From Flavobacteriaceae bacterium (GTDB lineage Bacteria > Bacteroidota > Bacteroidia > Flavobacteriales > Flavobacteriaceae): DNA of 64,000 bases. The notes under the pieces are model-generated. The model worked only from the letters and a program-made list of their open reading frames with translations. It did not search any database and had not been told where the DNA came from. The DNA is taken from NCBI GenBank assembly GCA_947456955.1, contig CANGTQ010000006.1:1-64000 (forward strand), in the 5' to 3' direction. Positions 59,443 through 64,000 of this stretch are shown one piece after another (positions within the stretch are counted from its first letter, which is position 1; each line of letters begins with the position of its first letter). The position numbers were made by a program, and so were the translations under genes.

Positions 59443-61323
59443 ATGTCAAGCATAATTCAATTACTTCCCGATCATGTTGCCAACCAAATTGCTGCTGGTG
59501 AAGTGGTGCAAAGACCGGCTTCTGTAGTAAAAGAATTATTAGAAAATGCCGTTGATGCTAAAGCGACCGATATAAAACTTATCATTAAAGACGCAGGAAA
59601 ATCATTAATTCAAGTTATTGATAATGGCGTTGGGATGAGCATAACCGATTCGCGCTTGTGTTTTGAACGTCATGCTACTTCAAAAATCCGTCATGCCGAA
59701 GATTTATTTTCGTTGCATACCAAAGGGTTTCGTGGAGAAGCTTTGGCTTCTATTGCTGCTATTGCCCATGTGGAAATGAAGACCAAGCAGGAGCAGGAGG
59801 AATTGGGAACACACATAATTATTGAAGGCAGTAAGTTTGTTTCGCAGGAACCTTCGGTGTTGCCAAAGGGGACTTCGTTTTCGGTTAAGAATTTGTTTTT
59901 TAATATTCCCGCGCGACGTAATTTTTTGAAGTCGGATACAGTGGAACAACGCTACATTGTTGATGAATTTCAGCGTGTTGCGATGGCGCATCCGAATATT
60001 CATTTTACGATGTATCATAATGGCAGCGATATGTTCAACCTGCCTATTTCGAATTTCAGGCAACGCATTGTAACTATTTTTTCAGGCAAGACTAATGAAA
60101 AATTAGTTCCTGTAAAAGAAGAAACCGAAATTGTAAACCTTCACGGATTTATAGGGAAACCGGAATTTGCCAAGAAAAACAGAGGCGAACAATTCTTTTT
60201 TGTCAACAACCGATTTATAAAAAGCGGTTACCTGCATCATGCAGTTATGGCAGCCTACGAAGGTTTACTTTTAGCTGGTGCCCAGCCAAGTTATTTTTTA
60301 TATTTAGATGTACCGCCACATACGATAGATATCAATATTCATCCAACAAAAACCGAAATTAAGTTCGATGATGAACACGCTTTGTATGCCATTTTGCGCT
60401 CATCAATTAAGCATAGTCTGGGACAATTTAATGTAGCGCCAATATTGGATTTTGATAGAGATCCAAACTTAGACACACCTTATCAATACCAAAATAAAGA
60501 AGCCGAATATCCAACGATTCAAGTTGACCGACAATACAATCCATTTTCGTCTGACACCCTAGGTATGGCCGATCAAAGTGGAGTTAAGCCTAGTAAATCT
60601 TTTGCATTTTCTTCCAACTATAAAAAACAGGAAGCGCAACCTAGTTGGGAAAGTCTTTATATAGGTTTAAAGCAAGCCGGACAAGAGATAGCCGAAATGA
60701 CCTTTGAAAATGATGCTGTAACTTCTTCATTATTTGAAGAAAATGAAATGGAGCAGGAAGTTAAAAGAACGTATCAAATACAAAAGAAGTACATTGTTAG
60801 CCCAATTAAATCGGGCATGGTTATTATCAATCAGAAGCGCGCGCACGAACGTATATTGTACGAAGAATTTTTAACCAGTATGACCGTGCATCAGGCAACA
60901 AGTCAGCAATTATTGTTTCCGTTGCAGTTGTATTATTCGTCTGCGGAAATTGAATTGATAGCCGAATTAAAATCCTCTTTAGAAAATACCGGATTTGTTT
61001 TTGAAACAATTAACGAAGACAATGTGGTCATTTCGGGCTTGCCTGTGAATGTGACTGAAAGTGAAATGACTATTGTTTTGGAAGAGTTATTGAGTGACTT
61101 GCAAGACGGAATTCCGGATAGTAGCTTTAGTCAAAATGATACCATTGCCAAATCGATGGCCAAAAGTTTGGCAGTAAAAACTGGAACCTATTTAACCGAA
61201 AAAGAACAGGAAAATTTGGTACACAATCTTTTTGCCTGTAAAGAGCCGAATGTATCACCATTTCAAAAACCAACTTTCATCACGATGAGTGTGGAAGATT
61301 TAGATAAAAAATTCAGCGTATGA
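59443..61323 (+). CDS. mutL: DNA mismatch repair protein MutL
   Basis: The GHL ATPase domain has E31 and N35 in KELLENAVDAKA, DNGVGMS, the ATP-lid GFRGEALAS and the KSD/PARRNFLKS region, so ATP binding and hydrolysis are preserved. The C-terminal domain should carry the endonuclease motif DQHA(x2)E(x4)E, but reads NQKR at 463-466 followed by E469 and E474. The CPHGRP motif is replaced by CKEPNVSP. It may therefore lack the nuclease of most MutLs from bacteria without MutH. It is 626 residues long, and overlaps a rhomboid gene by four bases (ATGA). Confidence 0.96.
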   Translation: MSSIIQLLPDHVANQIAAGEVVQRPASVVKELLENAVDAKATDIKLIIKDAGKSLIQVIDNGVGMSITDSRLCFERHATSKIRHAEDLFSLHTKGFRGEALASIAAIAHVEMKTKQEQEELGTHIIIEGSKFVSQEPSVLPKGTSFSVKNLFFNIPARRNFLKSDTVEQRYIVDEFQRVAMAHPNIHFTMYHNGSDMFNLPISNFRQRIVTIFSGKTNEKLVPVKEETEIVNLHGFIGKPEFAKKNRGEQFFFVNNRFIKSGYLHHAVMAAYEGLLLAGAQPSYFLYLDVPPHTIDINIHPTKTEIKFDDEHALYAILRSSIKHSLGQFNVAPILDFDRDPNLDTPYQYQNKEAEYPTIQVDRQYNPFSSDTLGMADQSGVKPSKSFAFSSNYKKQEAQPSWESLYIGLKQAGQEIAEMTFENDAVTSSLFEENEMEQEVKRTYQIQKKYIVSPIKSGMVIINQKRAHERILYEEFLTSMTVHQATSQQLLFPLQLYYSSAEIELIAELKSSLENTGFVFETINEDNVVISGLPVNVTESEMTIVLEELLSDLQDGIPDSSFSQNDTIAKSMAKSLAVKTGTYLTEKEQENLVHNLFACKEPNVSPFQKPTFITMSVEDLDKKFSV

Positions 61324-62078
61324 TGCGAATGACCGAAACTGTCAAACAGTTACTGATTATCAATATTATATTTTTTATAGGGTCACAATTTGTAGCCAAC
61401 GCCTATCCGTTGTTTTCCTTGTATTATCCTGAAAACCCAAACTTTAGGATTTGGCAGCCTTTGACTAGCATGTTTATGCATGCACCAATGCCCAATTTAA
61501 TGCATATTGTTTTTAATATGTTTGCTTTGGTGTCTTTTGGTGCTGCTTTGGAACATTATTGGGGCACCAAAAAATTCATTTTCTTTTATATTTCCTGCGG
61601 ATTAGGTTCAGCATTATTGCATGTAGGAGTTAATTATTTTACTTTTCATCATGTTTTAAATTTATTGGTTGAGAATGGTCAAGATAAAGCTGAGATTTTA
61701 AAAATCTTGGCTGAAGGTAAATATGATACAAACTGGCAAAATATAATTCCGTTGAGTGATTTTAATAGTCTTATGGGAAGTTATTTAGGTACGGCTGTTG
61801 GTGCTTCCGGAGCTATTTATGGGTTGTTAACCGCGTTTGCTTTTATGTTTCCTATGGCTGAATTGGGGATTATGTTTATTCCAATTCCGATTAAAGCTAA
61901 ATATTTTGTACCCGGAATTATCGCAATAGATTTATTTTTAGGCTTTAAAGGAAGTTCGCTGTTTGGTGCAGGCGGAACCGGAATTGCTCATTTTGCTCAT
62001 GTTGGCGGTGCTATTACAGGTTTTTTAATGATGTGGTATTGGAAAAAAAATCAGTTTAATAAAAACCGTTGGGATTAA
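61320..62078 (+). CDS. Rhomboid family intramembrane serine protease
   Basis: The 252-residue protein has six or seven helices. The catalytic S163 sits in GASGAIYG and the catalytic H227 in AHFAHVGGAITG, with conserved RIWQPLTSMFMHA in L1 and HIVFNMFAL (H62, N66) in helix 2. All active-site elements of rhomboids are intact. A hydrophilic insertion (about 110-158) lies between helices. It overlaps the mutL stop (ATGA) and is followed by a second rhomboid, so mutL-rhomboid-rhomboid form one transcript. Confidence 0.93.
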   Translation: MMRMTETVKQLLIINIIFFIGSQFVANAYPLFSLYYPENPNFRIWQPLTSMFMHAPMPNLMHIVFNMFALVSFGAALEHYWGTKKFIFFYISCGLGSALLHVGVNYFTFHHVLNLLVENGQDKAEILKILAEGKYDTNWQNIIPLSDFNSLMGSYLGTAVGASGAIYGLLTAFAFMFPMAELGIMFIPIPIKAKYFVPGIIAIDLFLGFKGSSLFGAGGTGIAHFAHVGGAITGFLMMWYWKKNQFNKNRWD

Positions 62079-62080
62079 TT

Positions 62081-62935
62081 ATGAATAGTATTATTGATGA
62101 TTTAAAATTTCAGTATCGAGTAGGTGGCATTGCTAATAAAATGATTTATTGGAATGTTGGTTTCTTTCTGTTGTCTATTATTTTTTTCTACCAATTTAAG
62201 TCTGGTGTTTTTGATTTTCCTAATTGGTTAGCGATTTCATCTGAACCAACATTATTTTTAACAAGACCTTGGACATTGTTGACGTACGCTTTTTTCCATT
62301 ATGGATTTTTGCATTTGTTTTTCAACATGATGGTTTTGAATTTTTCCAGTCGATTATTTCTAACCTTTTTTACCCAAAAACAGTATTTAGGGTTATACAT
62401 TCTTAGTGCTATTTTTTCGGGATTGTGTTTTGTGTTTAGTTTTTATTTTTTGCATCAAACTTCAAGCATGGTTGGTGCTTCAGCGGCAATAATGGCATTG
62501 TTGGTAGCAACAACAACATACCAACCTTTGATGGAAATTCGATTGCTGTTAATTGGAAATGTAAAGCTTTGGCACATAACAGCTGTACTACTTTTATTGG
62601 ATTTACTTCAAATTCAAATGAATAATACGGGTGGACACATAGCCCATTTGAGCGGAGCATTTTTTGGTTATATTTACATCAAGCTTTTGCAAAACGGAAC
62701 CGATTTGAGTCGGATTGTAGATTTAGTATTGAATCTATTTAATAAAAAGCAATCAACGCCTTTCAGAAAAGTGCATGTAAATCCCAAAAAACCTGCTGCT
62801 AAAAGGGAAAGTAAGATTGTTATTAAAGACAAAACACAACAGCAATTGGACGAGATTTTAGATAAAATCAGCCAATCTGGTTATGATAGTTTAACAGCTG
62901 AAGAAAAAGAGTTTCTGTTTAAGGCTGGGAAATAA
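62081..62935 (+). CDS. Rhomboid-family protein with cytoplasmic DUF6576-like tail
   Basis: The ATG at 62081 gives 284 residues; a TTG upstream lies inside the previous gene. Rhomboid features are RPWTLLTYAFFH, HLFFNMMVL, catalytic S134 in VGASAAIM (GASA rather than GASG) and H189 in HIAHLSGAFFG. The tail from about 225 (NKKQSTPFRKVHVNPKKPAA and QQQLDEILDKISQSGYDSLT) is hydrophilic and resembles a family-specific tail in Bacteroidetes. Activity is likely but the second Gly of the GxSG motif is Ala. The two rhomboids are adjacent and co-transcribed with mutL. Confidence 0.85.
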   Translation: MNSIIDDLKFQYRVGGIANKMIYWNVGFFLLSIIFFYQFKSGVFDFPNWLAISSEPTLFLTRPWTLLTYAFFHYGFLHLFFNMMVLNFSSRLFLTFFTQKQYLGLYILSAIFSGLCFVFSFYFLHQTSSMVGASAAIMALLVATTTYQPLMEIRLLLIGNVKLWHITAVLLLLDLLQIQMNNTGGHIAHLSGAFFGYIYIKLLQNGTDLSRIVDLVLNLFNKKQSTPFRKVHVNPKKPAAKRESKIVIKDKTQQQLDEILDKISQSGYDSLTAEEKEFLFKAGK

Positions 62936-62946
62936 GTTTCATTATT

Positions 62947-62962
62947 CAGTCACAGTTTTCAG
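62947..62962. repeat. CAGTCACAGTTTTCAG single arm
   Basis: This 16-base word follows the rhomboid stop and matches the arm words of 713-764 and 28937-28984. No inverted partner is obvious. Confidence 0.4.
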
Positions 62963-62988
62963 ATATAGAAATAAACCTTAAAAAATAA

Positions 62989-64000
62989 ATGAAGAAACTT
63001 TCGTGGTTTAATAAAGTAATATTTGCATTCAATATAGTTATTACTATGTTAACTGTTGTTGCTTATGTTTTACCATTTTTGGCACCCAAAATGTTTCCAT
63101 TACTTTCGGTTCTAACCTTAATTTTACCACTATTTCTTATTTTAAACGCATTATTTTTTATTTATTGGTTGCTACAATTAAAGCGTCAAGTTATTCTTTC
63201 CGGATTCATACTATTAGTTGGAATCACTTTCATCAATAAATTCTATAAGTTTTCTTCCAGAGATATCGAAGCAACAGAAAAAGATTTTACGGTAATGAGT
63301 TATAATGTTCGCTTGTTTAACTTGTTTGATTGGATTGATAATAATGATGTAGGCAACACGATCTTGAGTTTTATTAATGAACAAAATCCAGATATTTTAT
63401 GTATTCAGGAATATTCGGAAAATGCTAAAGTTGATTTAAGAGTTTACAAGTATAAAGCTATCTTTATGGAAGGCAAGAAAATAAAGACGGGACAAGCTAT
63501 TTTCTCCAAGTTTCCAATTTTTAATCAAGGCAATTTTAAAATTCCAGCAGCGGGAAACAATATCATTTATGCCGATATTAAAAGGGGAAAAGATACAATC
63601 AGAGTGTATAATATTCATTTGCAATCCATCAAAATTTCGCCTGATGTAAATGAGATTTCGGAACATGTGGATTCGATAAATCAAAACAAATCTCAGCAAG
63701 TTTTTAACCGAATTCGCGATGCTTTTAAGAAGCAGGAACAACAGGCCGAAATTTTAGTAAATCATAAAAACGGTTGTAAATATCCAGTGATTATTTGTGG
63801 AGATATGAATAACAGTCCCTTTTCATATGTTTATCGCAATATCAAATCAGACCTAAATGATTGCTTTGAACAAGCTGGAAACGGTTTTGGACAAACCTAT
63901 AAATTCAAGTATTATCCAGCCCGAATTGACTATATTTTTGCCAGTAAAAAGATGGAAGTAAAAAGTTTTACAACTTTTGCTCAATTTGAATACTCCGATC
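62989..64000 (+). CDS. Endonuclease/exonuclease/phosphatase (EEP) family protein, 3' truncated by window
   Basis: An ATG-started frame runs off the right edge. The N-terminal 90 residues contain about three hydrophobic helices (VIFAFNIVITMLTVVAYVLP, LILPLFLILNALFFIYWLLQ, VILSGFILLVGITFI). An EEP domain follows, with SYNVRLFNLF, ILCIQEYS (metal-binding Glu), GQAIFSKFPI, YNIHLQSIKI, VIICGDMNNSP and RIDYIFAS. This is the membrane-anchored phosphodiesterase-like type common in Bacteroidetes; the substrate is not known. It is the last gene visible, downstream of the rhomboids. Confidence 0.9.
   Translation, partial: MKKLSWFNKVIFAFNIVITMLTVVAYVLPFLAPKMFPLLSVLTLILPLFLILNALFFIYWLLQLKRQVILSGFILLVGITFINKFYKFSSRDIEATEKDFTVMSYNVRLFNLFDWIDNNDVGNTILSFINEQNPDILCIQEYSENAKVDLRVYKYKAIFMEGKKIKTGQAIFSKFPIFNQGNFKIPAAGNNIIYADIKRGKDTIRVYNIHLQSIKISPDVNEISEHVDSINQNKSQQVFNRIRDAFKKQEQQAEILVNHKNGCKYPVIICGDMNNSPFSYVYRNIKSDLNDCFEQAGNGFGQTYKFKYYPARIDYIFASKKMEVKSFTTFAQFEYSD

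Noticed and set aside
59246..59449. A minus-strand gene upstream of mutL
   Set aside because: It covers the ribH terminator and a repeat element and its protein has no recognisable pattern.
1..64000. tRNA, rRNA, prophage or insertion sequence
   Set aside because: No T-arm consensus, rRNA segment, integrase, transposase or structural phage gene was recognised; a covariance or profile search was not possible here.

Overview
The window looks like core chromosome of a Flavobacterium-type member of the Bacteroidetes (Flavobacteriaceae). This rests on AT-rich DNA, start sites preceded by TAnnTTTG (-7) boxes rather than Shine-Dalgarno sequences, two cargo proteins with type IX secretion (T9SS) C-terminal domains, a DUF4295/bL38 gene beside L28 and L33, a long Bacteroidetes-type SecA, and mevalonate-pathway HMG-CoA synthase. 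No prophage, insertion sequence, CRISPR array, rRNA or tRNA was recognised, and no gap between genes exceeds about 290 bases.

Layout. 1-12 kb: end of a YifB/ComM ATPase, HMG-CoA synthase, an aldehyde dehydrogenase, a DUF5723-like envelope protein, an RluA pseudouridine synthase with panB, an NtrC-type response regulator without a DNA-binding domain, a one-domain DEAD-like protein, a secreted esterase-PKD-T9SS protein and an MFS transporter. 12-25 kb: an ABC-F ATPase, a DUF6929-type protein, a second T9SS cargo, MATE and SPFH proteins, a polytopic membrane protein, MeaB, an Fsr-like MFS transporter, a GlcD-type oxidase and a 36-residue lysine-rich protein. 25-34 kb: SecA, DUF2795, B12 adenosyltransferase (which fits with MeaB), a LolD-like ATPase, a methyltransferase, a second ABC-F protein and a family 2 glycosyltransferase. 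34-44 kb: E2 of a 2-oxoacid dehydrogenase, a DEDD exonuclease, a FAH-family enzyme, an Hpt protein, CinA, the rpmB-rpmG-bL38-ftsY block, a DUF721/DciA-like protein, a CoA-type Nudix enzyme and an acyltransferase. 44-57 kb: two ECF sigma factors, a CvfB-like protein, a serine hydrolase, a TonB-like protein, PaiB, MurB, an AsnB/GT4 pair, DUF2461, a rhodanese-thioredoxin lipoprotein and RecF. 57-64 kb: a TPR protein, RibH, MutL, two rhomboids and the start of an EEP-family phosphodiesterase.

Most genes are housekeeping. The most unusual signal is not a gene. About twenty spacers, and at least three coding regions, carry short arrays of degenerate 7-base words (for example ATTTAGG, GAAGATG, AACTCGC, AATTGAT, ATTAGGC). 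The word differs from locus to locus, and the arrays are often arranged as two inverted arms that could fold into a hairpin. The same words recur in spacers and inside genes. One 27-base stretch in a spacer (8064-8090) matches, in reverse complement, 24 of 27 bases inside the E2 coding sequence (34981-35007). This suggests a dispersed heptad-repeat family that can enter genes in frame.

Other points of interest are a MutL whose endonuclease motif is eroded, a sigma-54-type regulator with a GAFTSA loop and no HTH, a lone RecA1 helicase domain beside it, several genes that appear to need TTG starts, and small genes of 36, 50 and 58 codons.
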